Assembly: GCA_026874595.1 (NCBI GenBank)
Contig: CM049310.1
Location: 48,619,058-48,683,057, forward strand
Reading direction: 5' to 3'
Length of the DNA stretch: 64,000 nucleotides
From: Sipunculus nudus
Lineage: Eukaryota > Annelida > Sipuncula > Golfingiida > Sipunculidae
In this document: positions 23,296 through 34,302 of the stretch, in pieces
Numbering within the stretch: the stretch's first letter is position 1
Layout of the letters: each line of letters begins with the position of its first letter
Notes under the pieces: model-generated
Databases searched by the model: none
Told to the model about the DNA's origin: nothing
Seen by the model: only the letters and a program-made list of their open reading frames with translations
Translations under genes and position numbers: made by a program

Positions 23296-24230
23296 TTTAG
23301 CTCAGATGACTAACTGTATATACGTATGTCAGATATAGCTATGGTCATTTGTCCATTAATGGTCTGGTTGTCCAGCTCGATCTCAGTTTACATGCCACGT
23401 TTCAAAACCACTGGACCCATGAATCCAGAATTTGACATCCAGGTAGATGTCCTTATTTTCTAACATACCTGAATATTGGTCACTGTGACTTCATTTTTAG
23501 CTCAGCTGACTATAAGTCAAGTTTTATTTTTAGATATTTATTGTTTTGCAGATTTAAAAGATATATTTTTGTGGTAAAAAATAAATAAACATTTGTATGC
23601 ATGATGTGGTGTTATCTGACAAGATTGAGATTTATGATGATGCAATTGAGAATTATGAATCAACTTTTATATTCAGATATTTATGTTAAATTGGAAATGT
23701 ATAGAAATATAAACTTAAATTAGAAAATAATTGATGTGATAACAAAAATCAGGATTTAATACAAACATTTGTTCATTATTTTCCTGCCTCAGCAGAATTT
23801 GAGATCAGGCTTTGTTTGCCCTGTTTTATGTTGTTAATTAGCTATATTATAGCTGTATACATTTCATGAAAAAAAATACATATATAATTAAAAATATATA
23901 TTATGCAAAAAAATAGATTCAAATGAACAAATGTGTAAACTACTGAAATGTCAACAGTTAATCAAAAAACCAACTAATGATCATGGTAATAGTACAGATC
24001 ATTTGTTCACAAACTGCTCACATGCTTTAGTTTCAACATTAGGAAACACATGGTCAGGTCACAAAATATTTTTTGCAACCATTTCTTGCTCATCAATACA
24101 AACCAATCATATAAACCAACCATGGCCTTTATTACCTCTTCCTCTTACACTTTATCTCCATTAGATATTATTTTAGATTTTTACCTTCAAGGTTAACGTC
24201 AGCTGAGCACAGTGACCCATAGGTCCCTTG
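23296..24230 (+). repeat. Nested R1-ended elements
   Basis: 5' ends (TTTTTAGCTCAGATGACT at 23296 and TTTTTAGCTCAGCTGAC at 23504) share one 3' end (GTCAGCTGAGCAC, agtgacccataggtccCTTG|TTT, CTTG at 24227-24230). The body is a shortened version of 21390-22545, so two deletion derivatives of one AT-rich R1 relative lie in tandem. Confidence 0.6.
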
Positions 24231-25390
24231 TTTAAGAGAAATTAAGGAGAAACCTCCATTTTTCAGTAAAAGCCAGTTGTTGCACTTTAGTGTCAGAAAT
24301 TGGGTCAAAATTGCACAATTTGTAGCAGTTATTTACCCAAATAAAATGTGTCTTGTGAAAACATCAGGAAAGATATCGACTGTACATGATAGATGTTGAA
24401 GATAAGAGTCGTTTTCAAGCGTATAACAGATATTTTTATAAAAAAAAATTTCAAGCATATAACGGATTTTTTTATAAAAAAAATTGTTCAAACATATAAC
24501 AGATTTTTTTTTAAATTTGTTCAAGCATATAACAGATTTATATTTTTTTTCCAGCATATAATAGATTTTTGTAATCTTTTTGAATTATTGTCATAGAGGT
24601 AAAATCAGACCTTTAAATTTTGTCCAACCTTGACCATTGCACATTTGCTTTTCTGTCAGCACTGTTGACATTTTTGACATTTTTGCATGTACAAAATGCA
24701 AAGATTAAAACTATTATAATATGAAAATTTGATAGCAATTTGTCAAAAACTGTAGGACATTTTGAACTATATTCTGTGAGCTACGGGCCAAAAACATGAT
24801 TTGAGCAGCCTGAAAGACTGATAGGGCATATATTTAACCATTAGGCCATTCATACTTAATATCTAGGGAGGTCTCCTTTGAATCCTGAAATCTGGTCACT
24901 ATGACTAATGTTCTGTAAACTTTAAGAGAGTACATGGTTTTAGCATTGAAATTCAGATAAGCAAAACAAATATGTTTGGAACTTTCTAACTTTGAAATTT
25001 TGGAAATTGGGCAAATCTCCATCACCTGAAATCATGTTATGATGACCCATATTCTGTTGTATTTCTTCTTGTATTATTGTACAATTGCAAGATATGCACA
25101 AAGTCTAAATTCTGTTACATTACATATTTAATCAATAATAGTATTACTTTAATATAACTTTAATATACTTTAATAATTAATAATAATTGATACTTGTAGG
25201 CGTACCTTGTTCACAATTATTTAATATCCATTGACGATAGATAGTTTATCGTCATCATGACAAACTGTCAACATGTAATTGCATGTTTTGTCACTGTTTA
25301 GGTCTCGCCCTCTTGTACTTCCTTGTGCATGAAGTATGCCTATATCACAAGCAGTTATAAGGGGTTTGATTAAAATTGTGTGTGTGTAAT
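24231..25390. other. AT-rich DNA with a short tandem repeat, no gene seen
   Basis: 24415-24570 holds about five copies of a ~32-bp unit (tttttcaagcatataacaga). A worn R1-unit text lies at 24740-25060 (ctgtgagctac, gaggtctcctttgaatcctgaaa). The remainder shows no coding signal. Confidence 0.5.
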
Positions 25391-25391
25391 T

Positions 25392-25398
25392 ATATATA

Positions 25399-25443
<45 letters not shown>
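25392..25443. repeat. (TA)n microsatellite
   Basis: TA repeat with GT variants in a tgtgtgtaattatata context. Confidence 0.85.
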
Positions 25444-25446
<3 letters not shown>

Positions 25447-25950
25447 GAACAGTATTAACACCAACACATAATATTTTCATCTTTTATTATTAATGTGAAA
25501 TTTGATGTATTTCAGTTGTGCAGTTACAAGTTGTGTACTGCATGCGTGATTGAATTGTAATTTTACTGGACTTATTAAACAATTATTTTTATAAATATAA
25601 CGCTCTTGTCTTGTGTCTACCATTTCAGACAAAAGGTTGATGTATGAATGCAAGCTGGTTATCAGAGCACTTGTACTGCCACACAAAGTGATATTTCCAT
25701 TTTCATTACATTTCTACAATAGGAGGAACAGCAGGATCATGCAAAGTGCAAATTGTGTTTTATTTTGTTCATTTGACTGGCTGAGGAATATTCCTTGACA
25801 TTACTGGGTACAAAGAAATATATAATTCTTTTTCATCATGATATTTGAGCAAACTGCATCACCATTTTATGCAAAAAATTTTTTATGTTAGTTGTTTTCA
25901 GGCAATTGTGGCTGAATTCAACTGCATTTTGTAACTATTTCATATTGCAA
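25444..25950. other. Unassigned AT-rich DNA
   Basis: No splice-bounded coding segment, RNA gene or repeat match recognised. Confidence 0.4.
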
Positions 25951-26052
25951 GGGTATTCAGTTGGTTGCTTCTTAACCAATTTCCTTGGTTGATTTTAACC
26001 AATATGGTCATCTGAATCAAATTGGTTGATTCAGTATTGTTTGTTTTCAACC
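25951..26052. repeat. TTGGTTGA-type inverted repeat element
   Basis: AGTTGGTTGC…TTAACCAATTTCC…TTGGTTGATTTTAACCAA…AATTGGTTGATTC. Palindromic TTGGTTGAWWTCAACCAA words are the building block, as at 13540 and 29413. Confidence 0.5.
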
Positions 26053-26056
26053 ATTA

Positions 26057-26271
26057 TTGTATCCGCCAAAACGAAGAGGCCCATGAAGAGTGCCTGTGGA
26101 AACTTGAAATTAGGTCTCTGTTACCCATATCCTTCAAGCTATAGGACTCTGAAATATCCCTCAGAAGTATCTGAACAACTTATGCGGAGATCACCATGAT
26201 TCTTTGCATGGATATTGACCATTTTTTTTTTTTATTAGTTTCTGCAGATTGGTGGAGCCACCTGTTTTTTT
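26057..26271 (+). repeat. R2 5' tip followed by an R1 unit fragment
   Basis: GTATCCGCCAAAACGAAG (the R2 start) is followed at once by an R1 unit piece (aggcccatgaagag…ggtggagccacctg). That piece is nearly identical to 6298-6400. A second R2 start follows at 26272. The R1 piece therefore lies between two R2 5' tips. Confidence 0.6.
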
Positions 26272-29200
26272 GTATCCTCCAAAACGAAGTTTTGCAGATA
26301 CTATGTTTTTGACCAGGTTCTGCCACCGCCGCCGCGTTCGTTTCCGGAGAACTCCTCTGAGACTACTGGACAGATTTTTCCGAAACTTAAACAAATTATC
26401 GGGTCACATGTGAACTGGTGCCTAACCAAGTGACCTTGACCTCTGACCTTTCGTCTCTGCCCAGCGTCCGTTTGTGCATCTGTTTCCACACATAAACCCA
26501 AATATCTCGGGAACCGTTTGACCGATCTGGAAAAAATTTTTACACAAATGTAGCCCTGGGATAGCTTTATAACATACACAACAAAGGGTGGCGCCACCTG
26601 CAACCATTTTTGCACAGTGTCGATCTGTTCATCTGCTTGGGGTTCAAATCACTCATATCTCTGCAGTGGTTTGACTCATTCACCTAAAATTCGGCATGCG
26701 TATACATCCTAGATAGCTTTCTCGATTTTATGACAGGTGGCGCCACCTACATTCACGTTAAGGCTCCACACATAAACCCATACATCTCGGGAACTGGTTG
26801 ACCGATCCGGAAAAAAATTTTACATAAATGTAGCCCTGGGATAGTTTTATAACATACACAACAAAAGGTGGCGCCACCTACAACCATGTTTGCACAGTGT
26901 CCATCTGTTCATCTGCTTGGGGTTAAAATCACTCATATCTCTGCAGTGGTTTGACTAATTCACCTAAAATTTGGCATGCGTATACATCTTAGATAGCTTT
27001 CTCGATTTTATGACAGGTTGCGCCACCTACATTCACGTTAAGGCTCCACACATAAACCCATATATCTCTGGAACCGTTTGACCGATCCGGAAAATTTTAT
27101 TACACAAATGTAGCCCTGGGATAGCTTTATAACATACACAACAAAAGGCGGCGCCACCTGCAACCATTTTTGCACAGTGTCCATCTGTTCATCTGCCTGG
27201 GGTTAAAATCACTCATATCTCTGCAGTGGTTTGACTAATTCACCTAAAATTCGGCATGTGTATACATCCTAGATAGCTTTCTCGATTTTATGACAGGTGG
27301 CGCCACCTACATTCACGTTAACACTCCTCACATAAACCCTTATATCTCGGGAACCCGTTTGACTGATCCGGAAAAATTTTTTACACAAATGCAGCCCTGG
27401 GAATGCTTTATAACATACACAACAAAAGGTGGCGCCACCTGCAACCATGTTTGCACAGTGTCCATTTGTTCATCTGCCTGAGGTTAAAATCTCTCATATC
27501 TCTGCAGTGGTTTGACTAATTCACCTAAAAATCGGCATGCGTATACATCCTAGATAGCTTTCTCGATTTTACGACAGGTGGCGCCACCTACATTCACGTT
27601 AACGCTCCACACATAAACCCATATATCTCGGGAACCGGTTGACCGATCCGGAAAAAATTTTTACTCAAATGTAGCCTTCGGATAGCTTTATAACATACAC
27701 AACAAAAGGCGGCGCCACCTGCAACCATGTTTGCACAGTGTCCATCTGTTCATCTGCCTGGGATTAAAATCACTCATATCTCTGCAGTGGTTTGACTAAT
27801 TCACCTAAAATTCGCATTGCTTATACATCCTAGATAGCCTTCTTGATTTTATGACAGGTGGCGCCATCTACATTCACATTAACGCTGCAGACATCCAAGC
27901 TCATATCTCGGGAACCGTTTGACCAATCAGGAAAAAAAATTACACAAATGTAGCCCTTGGATAGCTTTATAACATTCACAAAAATGGTGGCGTCACCTGC
28001 AGCCATTTTTACACAGCGTCCATCTGTTTGTCTGCCTTTGGTTGAAATCACTCATATCCCTGCAGTGGTTTGACCAAATTACCTGAAATTCAGCATGCTT
28101 ATACATCCCGCATAGCTTTCTCGATTTTATGACAGGTGGCGCCACCTACATTCACGTTAACGCTCCACACATAAACCCTTATATCTCGGGAACCCGTTTG
28201 ACTGATCCGGAAAAAATTTTTACACAAATGCAGCCCTGGGAATGCTTTATAACAGACACAACAAAAGGTGGCGCCACCTGCAACCATGTTTGCACAGTGT
28301 CCATTTGTTCATCTGCCTGAGGTTAAAATCTCTCATATCTCTGCAGTGGTTTGACTAATTCACCTAAAAATCGGCATGCGTATACATCCTAGATAGCTTT
28401 CTCGATTTTATGAAAGGTGGCGCCACCTACATTCACGTTAACGCTCCACACATAAACCCATATATCTCGGGAACCGGTTGACCAATCCGGAAAAAATTTT
28501 TACTCAAATGTAGCCTTGGGATAGCTTTATAACATACACAACAAAAGGCGGCGCCACCTGCAACCATGTTTGCACAGTGTCCATCTGTTCATCTGCCTGG
28601 GAATAAAATCACTCATATCTCTGCAGTGGTTTGACTAATTCACCTAAAATTCGCATTGCGTATACATCCTAGATAGCCTTCTTGATTTTATGACAGGTGG
28701 CGCCATTTACATTCACATTAACGCTGCAGACATCCAAGCTCATATCTCGGGAACCGTTTGACCAATCAGGAAAAAAAATTACACAAATGTAGCCCTGGGA
28801 TAGCTTTATAACATTCACAAAAATGGTGGCGTCACCTGCAGCCATTTTTACACAGCGTCCAACTGTTTGTCTGCCTTTGGTTGAAATCACTCATATCCCT
28901 GCAGTGGTTTGACCAAATTACCTGAAATTCAGCATGCTTATACATCCTGCATAGCTTTTTTGATTTTATGACATGGGGTGCCACCTACATTCACATTCAT
29001 GCTGTAGACACCCATGCTTATATCTCCGGACTCATTCAACCAATCAGGAAAATTTTTTTACATATATAATATTTTATATATAGATAGCTTTAAAACATAC
29101 ACAAAAATGGTGGCGCAACCTGCAGCCATTTTTGCACAGCATCCATCTGTTTGTCTGCTGTGGGATAAAATCACTCATATCTTTACAGTGGTTTGACTTT

Positions 29201-29412
29201 TCCACATGAAATTTTGCTTGTGTATATATCTTGGATAGTTTCAAATAACAGGTGGCGCCACCTACAATCATGTTTATGTGGCAGAGATCCATTCTAATAT
29301 TTAACACATGTAACTCTATATCCCCTTGCCACTCAATCCATGCCTTACTTCACCCGTCCTTCTCTGATTTTGGCGGATACACGTAGTCGCTTGTCGACTA
29401 CCTGTATTCTAG
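26272..29412 (+). repeat. R2 element, copy C: ~10 units with higher-order repeat
   Basis: Same plan as copy B. The 5' hairpin GTATCCTCCAAAACGAAGTTTT is at 26272. About ten ~280-bp units follow, with paired GGTGGCGCCACC boxes. The subterminal TTTTGGCGGATAC is an exact inverse of the 5' consensus. The hairpin GTAGTCG-CTTGT-CGACTAC and CTAG|TTG close it (CTAG 29409-29412). Blocks 27290-28130 and 28130-28970 repeat at an 839-bp offset (three units). All ORFs in it are artefacts of the array. Confidence 0.85.
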
Positions 29413-29625
29413 TTGTTGGTTGATTTCAACCAATCACATGGTTGATTTCAACCAGTCACATGGTTGATTTCAAACAATAAAATTGGTTGAAAAATCAACC
29501 AACAGGGATCGGTTGAAATCAACCATGTGATTGGTTGGACACGTATCAACCGAGAAGACCTGTTGATTTCAACCAATTTTTTGGTTGAATTTAACCGATC
29601 CATTTTCAGAGTAGCTCATTCATCC
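29413..29625. repeat. TTGGTTGA-type element, MITE-like
   Basis: A chain of TTGGTTGATTTCAACCAA palindromes ending AACCGATCCATTTTCAGAGTAG. That end is the inverse of ACTCTAAAAACGGATTGGTT at 13542, so this family has matching outer ends typical of a MITE. Confidence 0.55.
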
Positions 29626-29839
29626 AGTTTATACCTGAAAGACGTTCCAAATTTAAGATTTTATGCATGAGTGAACAGAATTGTTTTCAGATCAAATACT
29701 ATTTTTTCTTCCACTTGAATATATTTTTAGTATTAGACAAACTTGAATGGAGGTGTTCAAGGGGTGAACAATGAACGCTTAAAAGTGTTCATTTTTCAAA
29801 ATGAACACCTTAAAGTGTTCAAATTCTGTTTCACGGTTT

Positions 29840-31053
29840 GAACACTTTCAGAGACCTTATTTCAGGTTTCCAAGGAGATTTTTCATGGACCTCCCATGAT
29901 GTAAAGTAAGAAGTTTCTGGGTCCAATGGTAACCGTTTGTGCCCTGTTAACAGACAACTACATCTTTGAAGGTCTTAAAAAATAGAGAAAAAAATGTGTA
30001 AAAATAAGAAAAAAAAATCAAGGTGGTGCCACCAGTCTGCAAAAACTAATGAAACTCTCCAAGATAAATATTCATGCAGAGAATCATGGTGATCAATGCA
30101 ATAGTTGTTCAGATACTTGAGCTTTTGTATCAAATTTTCCCTTATTCTGGGGAATACTTCAGAGCACCATAGCTTGAAGGATATGGGTAACAGAGACCTA
30201 ATTACAGGTTTCCAAGGAGACTTTTCATGGACATCCCTGGATGTCAAGTAAGAAGTTTCTGGGTCCAATGGTAACCATTTGTGCCCTATAAACAGATGAA
30301 CACATCTTAAAGGGGTTTCAAAATAAAGAAAAAAATGAGTAAATATGGAAAAAATATATATGACGCCACCAGAATGCAGAAACTGATGAAACATTCAATG
30401 ATCAATATTCATACAAAGAATCATGGTGATCAATGCAATAGCTGTTCAGATACTTGAGCTTTTGTATCAAATTTTCCATTATCTGGGGGATACTTCTTAG
30501 CCCCATAACTTATAGGATATGGATAACAGAGACCTAATTTCAGGTTTCCATGGAGATTTTTCATGGGCCTCCCTGTTAGTCAAGAGAGAAGGTTCTAGGT
30601 CCAGTCGTTACGATTTGTGCCCTGTTAACAGATGACCGCATCTTAGTAAGTCTTAAAAAAAAATCGTTAAAATCGAAAAAAATTCAGGTGGCTGCACCAG
30701 ACTGCAGAAACTGATGAAACATTCATTGATCAATATTCACGAAAAAAATCATGGTGATCAATACAATAGTTTTTCAGATACTTGCGCTTTTTTTAATCAA
30801 ATTTTCCATTATTCTGGGGGGTACTTCGGAGCACCATAGCTCAGAGGTTATGGGTAACAGAGACCCAATTTCAGTTTTCTAAGGAGATTTTTCATGGACC
30901 TCCCTAGATATAAAGCTAGAAGATTCCAGAACCAGCGGTTACGATTTGTGCCTGGTTAACGGACAGACAGACGGATAGACAGACGGACGGACAGACGCCT
31001 GACAAAGGGTGATCGCTATAGCTTAGATGAATTTCAGTCAGCTGAGCTAAAAA
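29840..31053 (-). repeat. R1 element, inverted copy with ~4 units
   Basis: Reverse complement of R1: the 5' tip …GTCAGCTGAGCTAAAAA ends at 31053, preceded by the (GACA/GACG)n microsatellite (30957-30995). About four ~340-bp units then extend leftwards. The ORF at 29975-30394 (minus) is part of the unit. Confidence 0.8.
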
Positions 31054-31540
31054 GGTTGCAGCTGAAAAGGGGGACCGACCCCCTGGACTCCCCTTTGGTC
31101 CGCTTCTGCTACTAACGAGGTATGCATATTTCCATTTCTCTCTTCAGGCACAGTTTCCTTGCCTTAAAACATACATTAAATTCATCTTTCATGTTTTCCT
31201 ACTCCGATTAAATTAGAGGTTAAGTTAAGCTATGTTGAATCAATGTCTTCCTCACATTAACCTGTACTGTAAATGTCCAAAAATAGTAACCAGTCAAAGG
31301 TCATCGAAAACCGGAGGGCCCCCCGCGTCCCATTCCGGTTGGCAAATTAATCTAAAATCACCACTGACCAGGTCTTCAAGGTCAACATATAAAGGTGTAT
31401 GAATTCCTTGCCACGAGCACAGCACCACAAAATAAATGTTAACAAAATATTTGTACATATCTTATTGAGACTGTAAACCACTGAAAATCTATTTTTTTTT
31501 CTTTTAATTCTTTAACAAAAAAAGGGTCCAACAATCCTGT
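31054..31540. other. Spacer between R1 and retroelement, no gene seen
   Basis: Contains a short piece (gaccgaccccctgg…ggtccgcttctgc) that resembles text near 55800-55910. Nothing else recognised. Confidence 0.4.
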
Positions 31541-33155
31541 CAATTAGAACTTCTTACAGAAAACATCACTAAGACATACAAAAAAGCAGACAAAAATATC
31601 TGTAAAAATATCAATACAGAAGCCAAAGAAATAGCCGGGTCCCTTAACCTAGCAGACCGCATCGAAGTCATGGCCGAGCGCAATGCTTACATTACTTTGA
31701 AAGACCACAAGGATAATTTTGAACAAAACCCCAAGTGCAGATTGATTAATCCAGCAAAATCTGAAATTGGAAAAACACCTGGTAAAAATTAATAGCCAAC
31801 TGAGACTGAAAACCAAACTCAACCAGTGGCAAATACCGCACAGGTAATATCTTGGTTCAAGAAATTGAAACTGAAACAAAAATCTAAGTTCATAAAGTTT
31901 GATATTGTTGACTTCTACCCCTCGATCACAGAAGATCTTCTAATGAAAGCCCTGAAATTTGCCAAAACCATGGTCTCCATTCCAGAGGATGTTATCAAAA
32001 CCTTCCTGCACAGCAGCTTACTGTTTAGCAACGGTAACACCTGGGTGAAAAAAGATCATACTAGTTTTGACGTAACCATGGGCAGCTTTGATGGCGCTGA
32101 AGTATGCGAAATTGTTGGTTAATACATCCTAGATATGTTAAATGGAATTTGGTGAAAATGCTCTAGGCCTGTATCGTGATGACGGTTTAGGTTGTTTCCC
32201 CAACATGTCTGGACCCAAAGCAGACAGCACCCGTAAGAAAATGATCAAACTCTTTTCCAATGTTGGGTTAAAGATAACCATTGAAACTAACCCGACCTGC
32301 TCAGATTTCTTAGACGTAACATTTGACCTCCAAAATGACATCTTCTACCCTTACAGAAAACCCAACAATGAACCTCTCTATATCCACGCACAATCCAATC
32401 ATCCCCCAGCTATCATTAGGCAGATACCTATGATGATCAGCAAACGTGTATCTGACAACTCCTGCAATAAAGAGCTATTTATGAAAGCCAAAGCCATGTA
32501 TGACAAAGCTTTAGCGAAAAGCGGGTTCTCAGAAAGCTTAAAATATGTTGAACCCACAGTGAAAAGTAAAAGAAACAGGAAAAGGAAAATAATATGGTAT
32601 AATCCACCCTACAGCCGTCATGTAAAAACCAACATTGGCAGACAATTCATGAAACTAGTTGAAAAACACTTCCCTCGACATCACAAGTACCACAGGTTAT
32701 TCAACAGGAACAATTTGAAAATTAGCTATAGCTGTCTACCCAACATGTCTAACCTGATCAGCAAACATAATATGAAGGTTTTAAATACTGACAATGCTGT
32801 GAATGTACCTCACAAACAATGTAACTGCCGTAAAAAAGACGAATGTCCTATGAATGGTCAATGTCAGCTGAAATGCATTGTCTATAAGGCAACAGTTATA
32901 GAACAGACAATGACGTGAAACACTACATAGGGTGTACTGAAGGTGACTTCAAGACAAGATACAATAATCACAAGCAATCCTTTCGGAACAGATCCCATGC
33001 TAAAAATAATGAACTGTCTAAACATATTTGGTCACTAAAAGACAACAATATCAATGACAAGCTCTACTGGGAAATATCTGCCAAGGCAGCACCTTACTTC
33101 TGTGGGACTAGGAAGTGTGATCTCTGCTTGTCTGAAAAGGTACGTATAGCAACGG
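31541..33155 (+). mobile_element. GIY-YIG reverse transcriptase element (Penelope-like relative), dead copy
   Basis: Collinear but broken coding: 31541-31789 (fingers motif AYITLKDHKDNF…CRLINPAKSEIGK), TAA TAG, then FIKFDIVDFYPSIT and MGSFDGAEVCEIVG to a stop at 32122. A frameshift follows, then LGLYRDDGLG (catalytic Y-x-D-D) from 32142, a thumb-like FYPYRKPNNEPLYI region, and a Cys-rich CNCRKKDECPMNGQC. Another frameshift near 32910 leads to HYIGCTEGDFKTRYNNHK, the GIY-YIG nuclease core, and WEI…CDLCLSEK. RT plus C-terminal GIY-YIG is the Penelope-like domain order. However, the usual GSPLSP-like motif is replaced by MGSxDGAE, so the exact clade is uncertain. Confidence 0.75.
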
Positions 33156-33172
33156 CCCCCCCCCCCCCCCCC
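33156..33172 (+). repeat. Poly-C junction (17 C)
   Basis: Ends the coding text of the GIY-YIG element and begins the LINE. No target duplication is visible. Confidence 0.85.
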
Positions 33173-33179
33173 TTGATCA

Positions 33180-34202
33180 TTGTTGAACTCAAGAAATGTA
33201 CTGGAGAAATGTACTGAGAAAGTAGAAGAAAAATTGGGGAATATGACGGAACGTTTTGAAAACAAAGCTGCTCAATCACAGTCAGAAATGAAAGTTACTA
33301 AACAGAAATTTCATGATATGATGAAAGAAAACGAGTTGACAGCTGAGAAAACTGGATCATGTGTCGAATCCATCACCAAGCTCCGTCAACGACTGTTTCA
33401 GCTTGAACGGACTTACACGCAAACAAAAGTTAAGTCAACGTATGCTTCAAAATTACAGGGAACAACAGATGCTTCGAGAGATGAACGAACCGATGAGTCG
33501 GGTGAATCTCCTGGTGTGGAGGTATTTAGTGAAATGGAACAACTGACGCCAATAGTCCACAACCCTAGTGATGCAACAGGTGGTTACAACACAATACCTG
33601 TAATTACGGAGAATAAGGCTGACTCAAATCCTGGTAACAAACCAGATAAACAGATGCTTCATTCCGAAGTGGGGACGGTACAAACCTCAGAGGAAGGAAT
33701 ACCTATATCTGTCCAGATTACAATGAGGGAGAGCGCTCGGAAACCAACAGCTGCACCGCGGAAAATAAGACATTCTGTCCGGGAATACATCCAGGAGACG
33801 AACGAACGAACACCATACCACAAGGTGCACACCGAGCACTGTGACCAGCTGAGTACCTTTGAAGGGGCACATTATGCTAATTCACGCATGACACAAAACC
33901 AGGAGTGTGATGAGTCGTCAGGTTTTGTTTCTGTGCAAAAAAGCAGAAAAACACTCAAGTTGTATATTGGCAACATTTCCATTGGTGCGACAAAAAAGTC
34001 TATGCTTGATTACTTGTCTGTAAGGAACATTAAAGTGACATATTCGCACATTTTCCCGACTAAACGGGGAGATGCTCAAGGCGCTAAAATACATGTTGAT
34101 CCAGCAGACGAGGAAAAAATATTTGCTAAAGATTTCTGGCCAGGGATTGTGTATTGTCGTCGATGGATTAAAACGGATGAGAAGAAAGGTCCGCAATATT
34201 AG
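33180..34202 (+). CDS. LINE ORF1 (340 codons open; first ATG at 33243)
   Basis: An N-terminal coiled-coil-like charged stretch (residues ~1-90, rich in E/K/Q) is followed by a disordered Ser/Thr/Glu-rich middle. A compact C-terminal domain follows (KLYIGNISIGATKKSMLDYL … FAKDFWPGIVYCRRW). It resembles the RRM-like/CTD nucleic-acid-binding end of CR1/Jockey-type ORF1 proteins. It precedes ORF2 by 40-120 bp in the same orientation. The frame shows no stop, unlike ORF2. The open frame runs back to the poly-C tract, so the natural 5' end may be missing. Confidence 0.7.
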   Translation: MLNSRNVLEKCTEKVEEKLGNMTERFENKAAQSQSEMKVTKQKFHDMMKENELTAEKTGSCVESITKLRQRLFQLERTYTQTKVKSTYASKLQGTTDASRDERTDESGESPGVEVFSEMEQLTPIVHNPSDATGGYNTIPVITENKADSNPGNKPDKQMLHSEVGTVQTSEEGIPISVQITMRESARKPTAAPRKIRHSVREYIQETNERTPYHKVHTEHCDQLSTFEGAHYANSRMTQNQECDESSGFVSVQKSRKTLKLYIGNISIGATKKSMLDYLSVRNIKVTYSHIFPTKRGDAQGAKIHVDPADEEKIFAKDFWPGIVYCRRWIKTDEKKGPQY

Positions 34203-34302
34203 TGCTAGTTAACAAGGACGTTATTTACTTGATTTATTATTTTTGTCTATTGGACTTTGTGCTTTCATTGTATTATATTTTGTCAACTTTTCTCACATAA
34301 TG

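Noticed and set aside
26301-29307. Several ORFs of 60-104 codons with VAGGATF / TGGATYIH text
   Set aside because: Products of R2 units; the GGAT core is the GGTGGCGCCACC box translated.
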